In this document: piece by piece, positions 26,922 to 36,012 of the stretch | Position numbering within the stretch: the stretch's first letter is position 1 | Layout: every line of letters begins with the position of its first letter | Origin: Endozoicomonas sp965208385 | GTDB lineage: Bacteria; Pseudomonadota; Gammaproteobacteria; Pseudomonadales; Endozoicomonadaceae | Length of the DNA: 64,000 bases | Assembly: GCA_965208385.1 (NCBI GenBank) | Contig: CBDBOO010000081.1 | Span: 12,482-76,481 of the forward strand | Reading direction: 5' to 3' | Program-made: the position numbers and the translations under genes | Notes under the pieces: model-generated | Told to the model about the DNA's origin: nothing | Databases searched by the model: none | What the model saw: the letters and a program-made list of their open reading frames with translations, nothing else

Positions 26922-28331
26922 TCAGCGATTCACCCCTCTTGGATAAAGATCAAGGCCACCACAATGAAAGTAAATTGCAGTTTTGAACCTTTCTCTGTTT
27001 CTGTAGCCGTAGGCTCGACCCTTGAGTCGCTGTATCTTTCCATTCATGCCTTCTGCACGGCCATTGTCGGCTTTCAGAACTATTGCGTTAACAGGGCGAT
27101 CTCATTTGGCACTAACTTTCTCTGTTTGGCTAATTATTCAGCACACAAAAGTACCAAAATAAGCCTAATTTCCTGTACTTCTCAAAAATTCAGTTTTTAA
27201 AGCTAGCTTTTTGAATATGCAACAGGATTGGTGTTTGTCAAATGAGATCGCCCTGATTGCGTTAATAATTCCCCACAGGTGTTCTTTGATCATCTTGGCC
27301 ACTTTACGAACAGGTTCAAGCCGACACCTCAGTGCCCAGCTCAGCCACCGTTTCCATGCCTTGATAGCCCAAGCTCGTGATGTGTAATTCCACAGTGTCA
27401 TCGCCATCTCTTTGATGGCCCAGGCTCGTGCTGTTTTCAGCTTTGAATCACGCAACGGCTCGAACGCTTCCCACTTTTCATCGCTCATATTTTCAGGATT
27501 TGTTAGCCAGTCAAACCGGGTACCTTTGAGTAAGTCTGACCCTGTAGACATAAGCGCTTTATGCTCTTCTATGCGAACTTTATTGACCGCATTGCCTAAG
27601 TACTGGGCAACATGGAACTTGTCAAATGCTATTCGCTCCCTGGCTTCTGGCACATGCAATGTGACTGCCTTGATAAAGGGCTTCCACATATCCATGGTAA
27701 CGCATTCAATACCGGCTTTCTGGTCTGGCGTCAGGGTCTCAAAGTACTCATTGAGGCTGTCAGCTTTATGGTTGTCGGCCAAATGTAAAACAATGCCTTT
27801 TTCATGATCTGTAACCACAGTGACGTACTCACGCCTCTTCTGGAATGAGGTTTCGTCAACGGCTAACCGTTTGGGATTGTCGTGTACTCTGCGTGCCAGA
27901 CCTCTCGCTACTGCACGCTGTTGGATACCGTCGATGGCATTCCAGCTAAGCTTCATTTGTTGGGCAACTGCACTGGTTGTTGCCTCTTTCAGCCAGTCAA
28001 TAACAAGTGCTTCAAACAAGGCCGTAGAACCAGAGTTCGGTTCAGCCCATGGAACCTGTATTGTTTTTACACCGTGATCGGAACATTGTGTACGCGGAAC
28101 ATCAGCAATAAGGATGGTTTGAAACTGGCAGGTATCCAGATGCCGCCACTTCTTCTGACGTCGATCGTAACCCGGAGAGGGTTTATCACAAACACTGCAT
28201 TTAGAGGGCTTTTTGCCATCATGTTCGAGAAAGATTTCGACTTTTCCTTCAGTAATGGAGAGTTCCACGTGAGCGACATGCCACGGAGTTTCAACGCCAA
28301 GTATTTTAGAGTAGAGTTCTTTATCGCGCAT
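26922..28331 (-). pseudogene. ISL3 transposase, C-terminus disrupted by a MITE
   Basis: The open frame (28331 to 27165, 388 codons) has the N-terminal zinc-finger pair CSVCDK and CSDHG, then catalytic regions around RLAVDETSF and VTMDMWKPF, as in ISL3 transposases. At LWGIINAI it runs into the MITE and ends with 23 foreign codons. Removing the MITE and one TSD (174 bp) continues as NAIVLKADNGRAEGMNGKI to the stop at 26922, giving the normal ISL3 C-terminus that includes the last catalytic Glu region. The present protein therefore probably lacks activity. Confidence 0.9.
27092..27255. mobile_element. 164-bp MITE inside the ISL3 transposase gene
   Basis: Terminal inverted repeats are CAGGGCGATCTCATTTGGCA and, inverted, CAGGGCGATCTCATTTGACA. 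The flanking duplication ATTGCGTTAA (10 bp) is perfect at 27082-27091 and 27256-27265. Ends beginning CAGGG recall the ISAs1 family, which is only a suggestion. It carries its own stop codon into the host frame. Confidence 0.95.
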
Positions 28332-28577
28332 GTCGGCATCCTTGCCTTGAAGTGTTCAATATAGATTAAATCACCCACTAAAATTAGGGAAGAGCCTACT
28401 TTTTATTCACGGCTGACTCTGAAAGATGATAGGTTAATTGATTCAAGAAAAGCCACAGTTAAACGCGTCCTTTCTTGCTCTATTTATAATCTGAATTAGA
28501 TGAACTTCTATGCCTGTTTCAAGCAGGAATCAATGGCAGGAATCTGATCCAGGTTGTTCTGTATAAGTTAAATGGTA

Positions 28578-30404
28578 TGTACTCAAAAACCGGTACATAA
28601 GGAAAAAACTCAGATTGTCGTCTAACCTTCAATGTCATGATCACCCTTCCTGCCAACGACCTGTCACCAAGCCTGCTTGAGTTCATTACTCAACAACAGG
28701 AACTGATCGCCCGACAGCAGGAGCAGATTGCCCAGCAACAGGAGCAGATTGCCCAGCAACAGGAGCAGATTGTTCAGCTTCAGGAGCGGGAGGTTCAGCA
28801 ACAGATTCGGATTGAGGCGTTGGAAGCCGAGATCACTCGACTGAAAAAGCTCAACCCAAAACCCAATATCAAACCCAACACCAACACCAAGCCTCCCGAT
28901 GACGATGATCCAGGCAGATTGCCACCTGATTCCGACCATAACGGCAAACCGGAAGCTTCTGAAGATGGCGATTCCCTCAGTCGCAAATCAGAGGTGGAAA
29001 AGCCTGATGAGACTACTCGCCGTCAACGATCAAAACCTCCCGACCCACCCGTCTCTGAAGAGCACAGTATTACACCTGAGGCGATTCCGGAAGGCTCGGT
29101 TCGCCATGGTCGGGAGTCGTTCACTGTCCAGGAACTGGAGGTTAAAGCCAAGACTGTCCGTTACTGGCTTGAGCAATGGTTGACGCCTGAAGGTAAAACC
29201 ATCAGTGGCCGACCGCCGGATAATCTGAACGGACACCACTTTGGTCCTCAGCTACAGGCTTTTGCTTTACTCCAGCATTACGGCTGCGCTGTCACCCAGC
29301 CTCAGTTACTGGAGCTGCTTTGGGATGCGGGTATCTCAATTTCATCTGGGCAACTCAGCAATCTGCTTACCAAGGGGCATGATGGGTTCCATGCAGAGAA
29401 AGATGAGTTACTGGCAACGGGCATACGCTGTTCACATTATCTCCAGACCGATGATACAGGAGCCCGGCATCAGGGACAGAATGGCTATTGCACAGTGATC
29501 GTTAATGACCTGTTTACCTGGTTTGGTACCACAGGCAGCAAGAGCCGGGAAAACTTCCTGACATTACTGCACCGTCCCTGGCACACCTACATTCTTAACA
29601 GTCATGCGCTGGATTACCTTCAGAGGCAAGACTTTACCAAGAAGTGGCAGCGAGTCCTTGAAAGCTACCCCGAAACTCACTTCCCAAACCGAAAGGCGTG
29701 GGAAGACTTTATGGACGACATTGGTCTTGAAGAACATCCCAAGCTTCGGCAGACAATCAGCGCAGCGATGCTATACAGCAGCCTGGTACATCATGGGTTT
29801 GACCGTCATATGGTTACCTTCAGTGATGGTGCCAGGCAGTTTGACGTGTTTGACCATGCTCAATGCTGGCTTCACGCAGAGAGACCACTGGATAAAGTCA
29901 TTCCGGTGAATGAACATCAGGCCAATGCCCAATACTGGTGCCTGAACTGGTTCTGGGATATCTACCGTGACTTGAAGGCTTTCAAGGTGGCTCCCTCAGA
30001 GGAAATGGCCAACAAGATACGACAGGGTTTCGACAGTCTGGTGCATACGCAAACGAATTGTTCAGAGCTGCAGGCGGCCCTGGGAGGCCTCGAAGTCGTC
30101 AAGGAAGAATTACTGCGGGTATTGGATGACCCGACATTGCCATTGCACAACAACCTCAGCGAGAGCCAGATCAGAGAGCATGTTAAACGGCGCAAGATCA
30201 GTGGCGGGACGCGCAGCGAAGCAGGACGGCAATGTCGCGACACCTTTGCCAGCCTGAAGAAAACGTGTCGCCAGCATGGTCTTTCATTTTGGGACTATCT
30301 GACAGACAGGATAAACGGCACCGGTTCGTTTCCGAGACTGGCGGATGTCATTGAATACGTTTCATGCTGGCTGCCTTGTGGTCAATGTAGGGGTTTTTGA
30401 GGTC
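28578..30404 (+). mobile_element. IS66-family element A (single tnpC, ISBst12-like)
   Basis: The tnpC is bracketed by related ends: 5' TGTACTCAAAAACCGGTAC near 28578 and, inverted at the 3' side, GACCTCAAAAACCCCTAC overlapping the tnpC stop. The ends are imperfect and I found no target duplication, so the limits are approximate. Canonical IS66 tnpA and tnpB are absent. Confidence 0.65.
28637..30400 (+). CDS. IS66-family transposase (element A)
   Basis: The 587-residue transposase appears intact. It has an N-terminal Gln-rich coiled coil (residues about 14-60) made from 21-bp repeats encoding QQEQIAQ, a Pro/Asp-rich linker, and a DDE domain with LQTDDTGARHQGQNG and the final LHNNLSESQIREHVKRRKISGGTRSEAG. 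These motifs are diagnostic of IS66 TnpC. It is about as long as other single-ORF members. It is related to, but distinct from, the transposase at 35415-40620. Confidence 0.92.
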   Translation: MITLPANDLSPSLLEFITQQQELIARQQEQIAQQQEQIAQQQEQIVQLQEREVQQQIRIEALEAEITRLKKLNPKPNIKPNTNTKPPDDDDPGRLPPDSDHNGKPEASEDGDSLSRKSEVEKPDETTRRQRSKPPDPPVSEEHSITPEAIPEGSVRHGRESFTVQELEVKAKTVRYWLEQWLTPEGKTISGRPPDNLNGHHFGPQLQAFALLQHYGCAVTQPQLLELLWDAGISISSGQLSNLLTKGHDGFHAEKDELLATGIRCSHYLQTDDTGARHQGQNGYCTVIVNDLFTWFGTTGSKSRENFLTLLHRPWHTYILNSHALDYLQRQDFTKKWQRVLESYPETHFPNRKAWEDFMDDIGLEEHPKLRQTISAAMLYSSLVHHGFDRHMVTFSDGARQFDVFDHAQCWLHAERPLDKVIPVNEHQANAQYWCLNWFWDIYRDLKAFKVAPSEEMANKIRQGFDSLVHTQTNCSELQAALGGLEVVKEELLRVLDDPTLPLHNNLSESQIREHVKRRKISGGTRSEAGRQCRDTFASLKKTCRQHGLSFWDYLTDRINGTGSFPRLADVIEYVSCWLPCGQCRGF

Positions 30405-30448
30405 TTACGAATAATCGTATGTTCTCAAAAAGTGCTGGATGTGAACGA

Positions 30449-33400
30449 TTAAATGTCAGCTTCTATCAAATATCTCACAACCTCATCAGGCAGGCCGAGA
30501 AGGAGCGGGTCTCGTTTCAAATACCCATCTCTTTTCTCACCCAGAAACAGCCTCAACTTATCGAGACTGTCGGTTTCCATACCAATATCAGCTCTCTCGA
30601 GAATACTAACGATCTGCTCCATAGTCATATGTTCCTTATAATCCGCCAGTAACTCCAAGTCCGCAACCACTAACAGTTCTTTGTGCGACAGGTCTTTCCA
30701 CAGCCTCTGAAATTGTTCTTCCTCGCTCAGTGTTTCCCCAACCATAAAAGGTGGTGTGCTCGTCGGTGCTTCCATTTCATTTTGTGGCAATGTTTCTTCT
30801 GGCAGCCTTCTGGCCTCAAGATAGTCTTTTAACGATACCGGGATGTTTTCATGTGTCGATTTTTCAATTTCATTCAGTAGCCGGCTATAAGCCGCCCTGG
30901 GCAACCTGTCTTTGTGGTGATCAAATGATTTCCATACAGTGGGTTTGATGGGAATATTGTGTTTTAACAATCCCATCAGCGCTGGTATTGAAATCGGCTG
31001 GAAAGCAATGGTTTCAGGCGCTGTTCTTTGCCTTTGATGGCAAGCTGCCATCCTGCGCTGGAAATAGCTGGGTACCTCAGAGCTGCAGTGCTGCTGCCAG
31101 GCGTCTTCCGACAAATAATAGTGCTCCGGAAACTCCGTCACGTCTAAAAAATCCTTGAACACTTTATCTGACCAGTTACTGATTTCAATGCCGTCATCGC
31201 GTATTTCCAGTTCGGGTATCGGGAAGGGGTACGTCTCTCCTCCGTATTGCTCAATCTTCAGCCTGTTCGCTCCATAATGATAAAACATGTCACTGAGCAC
31301 TCCCATGACTGCGGCAACGAAATGCAGCGCAAGTGCCTCCGTTGTCTGGACCGGGGGGGAGACCGGGATAAGGATAGCGGAATCTCCAAGCGCCATGTAT
31401 CCAGACAAAAAATAGTCAGGTATGTCGCCGTGATCGAACAGGGGGTGTTGCGTCTCAAGCAGTGCAGTAAAAAGCTGTTTAATGTTCTCTCTTGAAGGCG
31501 TTCCCTGCCCGTGCTGGAGGCAGGCTTCAAGTAGCTCTTTCAGCCATTGCCGCGAATGTCTGTTTGCCAGCTTTTTCAGGGCATTCAGGGAGGGAAATAT
31601 CTTTGTGACAGAGGCTGCACTGGTTTCATCCAGAAAAAAAGCCCGGTCAGATGGCGCGAGACTCCAGACCACCTCCAGATAGAGTCTTTGTGCATGTGGG
31701 GTTTTCAGCACGCTCGCCAGCCTGTCCAGTTGTAGACTGATGCCGTTCCATTGATCCTTGCTTGGGGGGGCTTTCAAGTTTCTGTTGAAAAAGAGATACT
31801 GCTTTCTCTCCTGTGGTGAAAAATCATTGATCGCTTTTATCGCCAGCGGCAAGGGTATATGTGATGTGCTGGTGCTTAGTAAAGCCTTTCTATCGCTAGC
31901 GTTCAGTGATAGGTAGCGGGTGACACCCCTTCCTCCATAGGATATTAATAGTTTTAATAATTTTTCCAGCTTACGACCCGCATCACCGGCCTCCTCCTGT
32001 TGATGAAAGCACCACACATTCTCGAAGTTCACAACATACTGGGGCATTCTGGAGGACAAAAAGAGGGCTGTCTGTTTAATCAAGCAGGACTGTTCGTCTT
32101 CATCATCGCTGTCCAGATCGGTAACCGTATTGGCAAACAATAAAGTCAGCTTCTGCTCATAATGTATCAGCTGTTTGATATCAGGCATGCCTTTTGATGC
32201 ATGAAGTCGGATCATAAGCTGAAAGTGTGAACCACTTTGTGTCTCCTCACATCTTAACCAGCCCAGCACCTTTTTCACCTCATCCTGTTTGGGCAAGCCT
32301 TTGCCATGATTCATGGACGAAAAGGCGCGGAACCGCTCCATACTGAACTGGCCATCCTCGTCTTTCCATTCCGGCCAGCCCAGCACCTTTTTCACCTCAT
32401 CCTGTTTGGGCAAGCCTTTGCCATTATTCATGGACGAAAAGGCGCGGAACCGCTCCATACTGAACTGGCCATCCTCGTCTTTCCATTCCGGCCAGCCCAG
32501 CACCTTTTTCATCTCATCCTGTTTGGGCAAGCCTTTGCCATTATTCATGGACGAAAAGGCGCGGAACCGCTCCATACTGAACTGGCCATCCTCGTCTTTC
32601 CATTCCGGCCAGCCCAGCACCTTTTTCACCTCATCCTGTTTGGGCAAGCCTTTGCCATTATTCATGGACGAAAAGGCGCGGAACCGCTCCATACTGAACT
32701 GGCCATCCTCGTCTTTCCATTCCGGCCAGCCCAGCACCTTTTTCACCTCATCCTGTTTGGGCAAGCCTTTGCCATTATTCATGGACGAAAAGGCGCGGAA
32801 CCGCTCCATACTGAACTGGCCATCCTCGTCTTTCCATTCCGGCCAGCCCAGCACCTTTTTCACCTCATCCTGTTTGGGCAAGCCTTTGCCATTATTCATG
32901 GACGAAAAGGCGCGGAACCGCTCCATACTGAACTGGCCATCCTCGTCTTTCCATTCCGGCCAGCCCAGCACCTTTTTCACCTCATCCTGTTTGGGCAAGC
33001 CTTTGCCATTATTCATGGACGAAAAGGCGCGGAACCGCTTCATACTGAACTGGCCATCCTCGTCTTTCCATTCCGGCCAGCCCAGCACCTTTTTCACCTC
33101 ATCCTGTTTGGGCAAGCCTTTGCCATTATTCATGGACGAAAAGGCGCGGAACCGCTCCATACTGAACTGGCCATCCTCGTCTTTCCATTCCGGCCAGCCC
33201 AGCACCTTTTTCACCTCATCCTGTTTGGGCAAGCCTTTGCCATGATTCATGGACGAAAAGGCGCGGAACCGCTCCATACTGAACTGGCCATCCTCGTCTT
33301 TCCATTCCGGCCAGCCCAGCACCTTTTTCACCTCATCCTGTTTGGGCAAGCCTTTGCCATGATTCATGGACGAAAAGGCGCGGAACCGCTCCATACTGAA

Positions 33401-35389
33401 CTGGCCATCCTCGTCTTTCCATTCCGGCCAGCCCAGCACCTTTTTCACCTCATCCTGTTTGGGCAAGCCTTTGCCATTATTCATGGACGAAAAGGCGCGG
33501 AACCGCTCCATACTGAACTGGCCATCCTCGTCTTTCCATTCCGGCCAGCCCAGCACCTTTTTCACCTCATCCTGTTTGGGCAAGCCTTTGCCATTATTCA
33601 TGGACGAAAAGGCGCGGAACCGCTCCATACTGAACTGGCCATCCTCGTCTTTCCATTCCGGCCAGCCCAGCACCTTTTTCACCTCATCCTGTTTGGGCAA
33701 GCCTTTGCCATTATTCATGGACGAAAAGGCGCGGAGTGTATCTAGGCCTGCAAGGTACTCAAGCTCCGAACTCTCTCTCCCTGCAAAATCCCGGATATGT
33801 GTTTTAGTTTGGAGCATACTGGTCAGGCAACCGGTATCCTGTATGGAGGCAGTAAGGGAACCAAAGAATACAGAGGCCTTGGTACAGAGTGTGGGAAAAT
33901 CGTCTCGATTCACCTTGGTCAGTAGCTTATACAATGACGTTTTTATCCTGATTTTTCTTCTTTTTAAATGCTCGAAAAACTGTTTTGCCGCCTCACTTTC
34001 CTGTTCATTCATCTCGAAGGTAAGCTGTACTCGTAACGCTTCCAGCTCCTCGACGGTGTCTGGGGTGGATTGCGCCTCCACCTCCGGATTTTCCAACCTG
34101 ACTCTTCTCGCCGCTGGCTTGCGTTGACGGCTGCTGCTCTGTTTCCTTTTTTCAGTCTGACTTTTGCTCCGTTTGGATTCAGGGGCTGCCAGGTCAGATT
34201 GGGCTCTCTTTCTTGCGGCCTTCCTCTTGCCGGAGGTTCCCTGTGGAAGGGAGAGCAAACAGGCATCACAGACAACAGGCTCTGCCGTGCTTTGAAGGAC
34301 TCGTGCCACCTCTTGTTCATTAAGTGTTTTTTGACACAGGCTACAGGTTACAGAGGCGGCTGGCTCCATCCGGGCCTTTTTTGCTGGCGGGGGAGTACCG
34401 TCTCCTTCTTCTCTTTCGTCTCCATTGTCACTCGAAACGGCAGGAGGCAGGTGATGAAACGTTTCGCCATCTGGCTGTGCACTGCTTCCGGCTTGACCTT
34501 TTGACGCTGCGCCTGAACCCGAAGCGGCTTCACCAGTGCCCGCCTGACGCCCCCTTCTGGCCCAAAAAAAGTCACCGGGTATTTTGCAGTCTCTGCCGTT
34601 GACGGCCTGATCGTAGTACCGTATTTCCAGACTGTCCCTTAACAGCCATTCATACACCAGTGACGGACATGACGAGGTTAAATGCGATGTTTGTTGCTGG
34701 AGGAGGTCCCTGTCAATTTCGATGAGCATGATTCTATCGCGCAATATGAGGCCAAGATCCCTGTTGCCACAGGCCTGTGCCCACTGCATTTTCTTACGCA
34801 GAATCGTCAATAGCCGCTTTTTTTGTTTCAGGCAGCACTGAGTGAAAGCATCAGGAGCCCAGGTAAAAAACTCTGCCTGCGGCTCCCGTTCAAATTTGTC
34901 AGTGTGTGAATGATCGTCACCGTCATCATCATCACCGCCACCTGCAGTACCCAGACCTGCGGCCAACATGACAAGTGTAGTGGGTGGCCAGTCAAATAAA
35001 GCCTGCAGGGATTGGTAGGCTTTCTGCACAAAGGCCAGTCCGACCATGGATATTGCTTCGGAGCTTTCTTCATTGCGATCATGGTGACTCATCATGCCAA
35101 TTGACGTTTTGGCAACGGGCGGTGGCAATATCGCACCAGCCTGTGGTAGCTGGCTTTGGAGGTAGATCTGAAGCGGTGAAACAGGGTTCTGCTTTCTGTA
35201 AGCCGTCAGCTTAATGCCCCACCCTTCAGCAGTAACAATTGAAGAGCGCGCGGCTGAGGGGGCACCCTGAAGATTAAAGTTTATGGCGCTGATCGTACCC
35301 GCATGAAGGGGATACACCAAAGACGACAGTAGAAGACTCCATACAATAAACGACAGAGAACGCTGCAACAGACTAAGCAATGGTTTCAA
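30449..35389 (-). CDS. giant exported repeat protein (1646 residues)
   Basis: TTG 35389 is the likely start: a GGGAGGGACAAAGGG Shine-Dalgarno region precedes it and a signal peptide (LSFIVWSLLLSSLVYPLHA, cleavage near residue 30) follows. The parts in order are a hydrophobic segment near 138-150 and an acidic GGDDDDGDDHSH patch. Next is a CxxC-x21-CxxC zinc-binding-like motif (C349, C352, C374, C377). Basic stretches PPPAKKARM and GKRKAARKRAQ resemble nuclear localisation signals. Thirteen 39-residue repeats span about 548-1045, followed by a long helical region. I do not recognise the family. It lies 25 bp after an IS66 tnpC, inside shared terminal repeats. A secreted host-directed protein is possible but unproven. 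Confidence 0.85.
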   Translation of the reverse strand: MKPLLSLLQRSLSFIVWSLLLSSLVYPLHAGTISAINFNLQGAPSAARSSIVTAEGWGIKLTAYRKQNPVSPLQIYLQSQLPQAGAILPPPVAKTSIGMMSHHDRNEESSEAISMVGLAFVQKAYQSLQALFDWPPTTLVMLAAGLGTAGGGDDDDGDDHSHTDKFEREPQAEFFTWAPDAFTQCCLKQKKRLLTILRKKMQWAQACGNRDLGLILRDRIMLIEIDRDLLQQQTSHLTSSCPSLVYEWLLRDSLEIRYYDQAVNGRDCKIPGDFFWARRGRQAGTGEAASGSGAASKGQAGSSAQPDGETFHHLPPAVSSDNGDEREEGDGTPPPAKKARMEPAASVTCSLCQKTLNEQEVARVLQSTAEPVVCDACLLSLPQGTSGKRKAARKRAQSDLAAPESKRSKSQTEKRKQSSSRQRKPAARRVRLENPEVEAQSTPDTVEELEALRVQLTFEMNEQESEAAKQFFEHLKRRKIRIKTSLYKLLTKVNRDDFPTLCTKASVFFGSLTASIQDTGCLTSMLQTKTHIRDFAGRESSELEYLAGLDTLRAFSSMNNGKGLPKQDEVKKVLGWPEWKDEDGQFSMERFRAFSSMNNGKGLPKQDEVKKVLGWPEWKDEDGQFSMERFRAFSSMNNGKGLPKQDEVKKVLGWPEWKDEDGQFSMERFRAFSSMNHGKGLPKQDEVKKVLGWPEWKDEDGQFSMERFRAFSSMNHGKGLPKQDEVKKVLGWPEWKDEDGQFSMERFRAFSSMNNGKGLPKQDEVKKVLGWPEWKDEDGQFSMKRFRAFSSMNNGKGLPKQDEVKKVLGWPEWKDEDGQFSMERFRAFSSMNNGKGLPKQDEVKKVLGWPEWKDEDGQFSMERFRAFSSMNNGKGLPKQDEVKKVLGWPEWKDEDGQFSMERFRAFSSMNNGKGLPKQDEVKKVLGWPEWKDEDGQFSMERFRAFSSMNNGKGLPKQDEMKKVLGWPEWKDEDGQFSMERFRAFSSMNNGKGLPKQDEVKKVLGWPEWKDEDGQFSMERFRAFSSMNHGKGLPKQDEVKKVLGWLRCEETQSGSHFQLMIRLHASKGMPDIKQLIHYEQKLTLLFANTVTDLDSDDEDEQSCLIKQTALFLSSRMPQYVVNFENVWCFHQQEEAGDAGRKLEKLLKLLISYGGRGVTRYLSLNASDRKALLSTSTSHIPLPLAIKAINDFSPQERKQYLFFNRNLKAPPSKDQWNGISLQLDRLASVLKTPHAQRLYLEVVWSLAPSDRAFFLDETSAASVTKIFPSLNALKKLANRHSRQWLKELLEACLQHGQGTPSRENIKQLFTALLETQHPLFDHGDIPDYFLSGYMALGDSAILIPVSPPVQTTEALALHFVAAVMGVLSDMFYHYGANRLKIEQYGGETYPFPIPELEIRDDGIEISNWSDKVFKDFLDVTEFPEHYYLSEDAWQQHCSSEVPSYFQRRMAACHQRQRTAPETIAFQPISIPALMGLLKHNIPIKPTVWKSFDHHKDRLPRAAYSRLLNEIEKSTHENIPVSLKDYLEARRLPEETLPQNEMEAPTSTPPFMVGETLSEEEQFQRLWKDLSHKELLVVADLELLADYKEHMTMEQIVSILERADIGMETDSLDKLRLFLGEKRDGYLKRDPLLLGLPDEVVRYLIEADI
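32230..33740 (-). repeat. thirteen 117-bp coding repeats (39-residue units)
   Basis: The marker TCATGGACGA recurs every 117 bp from 32311 to 33715 exactly, giving 13 copies, the last (C-terminal) one diverging after LGWLR. The unit reads RAFSSMNNGKGLPKQDEVKK, then VLGWPEWKDEDGQFSMERF. Copies differ only by rare changes (Asn to His in NN/NH, one Val to Met, one Glu to Lys), so the DNA is nearly uniform. This points to recent amplification or ongoing gene conversion. Confidence 0.97.
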
Positions 35390-36012
35390 CCCTTTGTCCC
35401 TCCCTGGCTTTCATTTACCTGTTAATACCGCGCCCACAGGGCATGAGTGGTGACATTTTTATTATCAGTAACTATTCAGCACCCAGCAAAGGATGGTTGT
35501 TGTAATTCTTAAGAGCTATAAGCAGAGCCTCAAATACATGATGACCCTGCTTTCTCGCCGATGATATATAACTTCGTATCCGACTGTACCACTTGGCACC
35601 TTTTTCACTTCTGAAGCTGCCGGATATTTTTTGCTTCACCTTGCCGTTTCGAACATCTTGCTCACTTCCGTTATTATCGAAGGGGACGGCAAAATCAATC
35701 ATGAACCTTAAGGTTTCCTCCTGAAAATTCACCAATCGTTTGAAGAGGTTGAACGCTTTGGTGTTTTTTACTTTGTCGAGTCCAAGCTTCTCACGACTCA
35801 GCTCCATAGATTCTGCTTCTTTGTCCTTAGCCTTTTTAGCTGTCCGTTCGAAGACGGCTTCGATACGCTTGTAAATAACTTCCGGCATACTCTGCATGCC
35901 TGCTTTTCGAAACCCCTTGGTTAAATGCCAAGCCAACCTCAATAAGCGCTGAAGACGGGCAGCAAGATAATTGCCATCTCTGTCTATGACACCCTGAAGC
36001 TCTCTTAAATGG

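Larger units (their letters stand above)
26893..28397 (-). mobile_element. ISL3-family insertion sequence with perfect 8-bp TSD
   Basis: The ends are GGCTCTACCTCAGATTGT at 26893 and, inverted, GGCTCTTCCCTAATTTTAG at 28397, typical ISL3 termini starting GGCTCT. The target duplication TACTTTTT is perfect at 26885-26892 and 28398-28405. The element is 1505 bp including a 164-bp MITE, so the original was about 1331 bp. Confidence 0.95.
26245..28411 (-). pseudogene. multi-pass membrane protein, start region separated by an ISL3 insertion
   Basis: The body (26892 to 26245) encodes about 200 residues with six predicted helices and no family I can name with confidence. Beyond the ISL3 element, GTG 28411 followed by AATAAAAAG joins in frame across the 8-bp target duplication to read VNKKYNSHFIFTHLIVLVIF, a plausible natural N-terminus. 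So the IS cut the gene four codons in. An internal GTG at 26853 may still give a product shortened by about 14 residues. Confidence 0.8.

Noticed and set aside
30405..30420. 8-bp target duplication for IS66 element B or A
   Set aside because: The flanks AATCGTAT (left of B) and TTAGAGTG (right of B) do not match, and neither do the flanks of element A. Both elements are reported without TSD.
32306..34127. Long plus-strand open frames (479, 310 and 253 codons) opposite the giant gene
   Set aside because: They are antisense shadows of the 39-residue repeat array. The exact 117-bp period without stops keeps every frame open, and they have no ribosome site or non-repeat domain.
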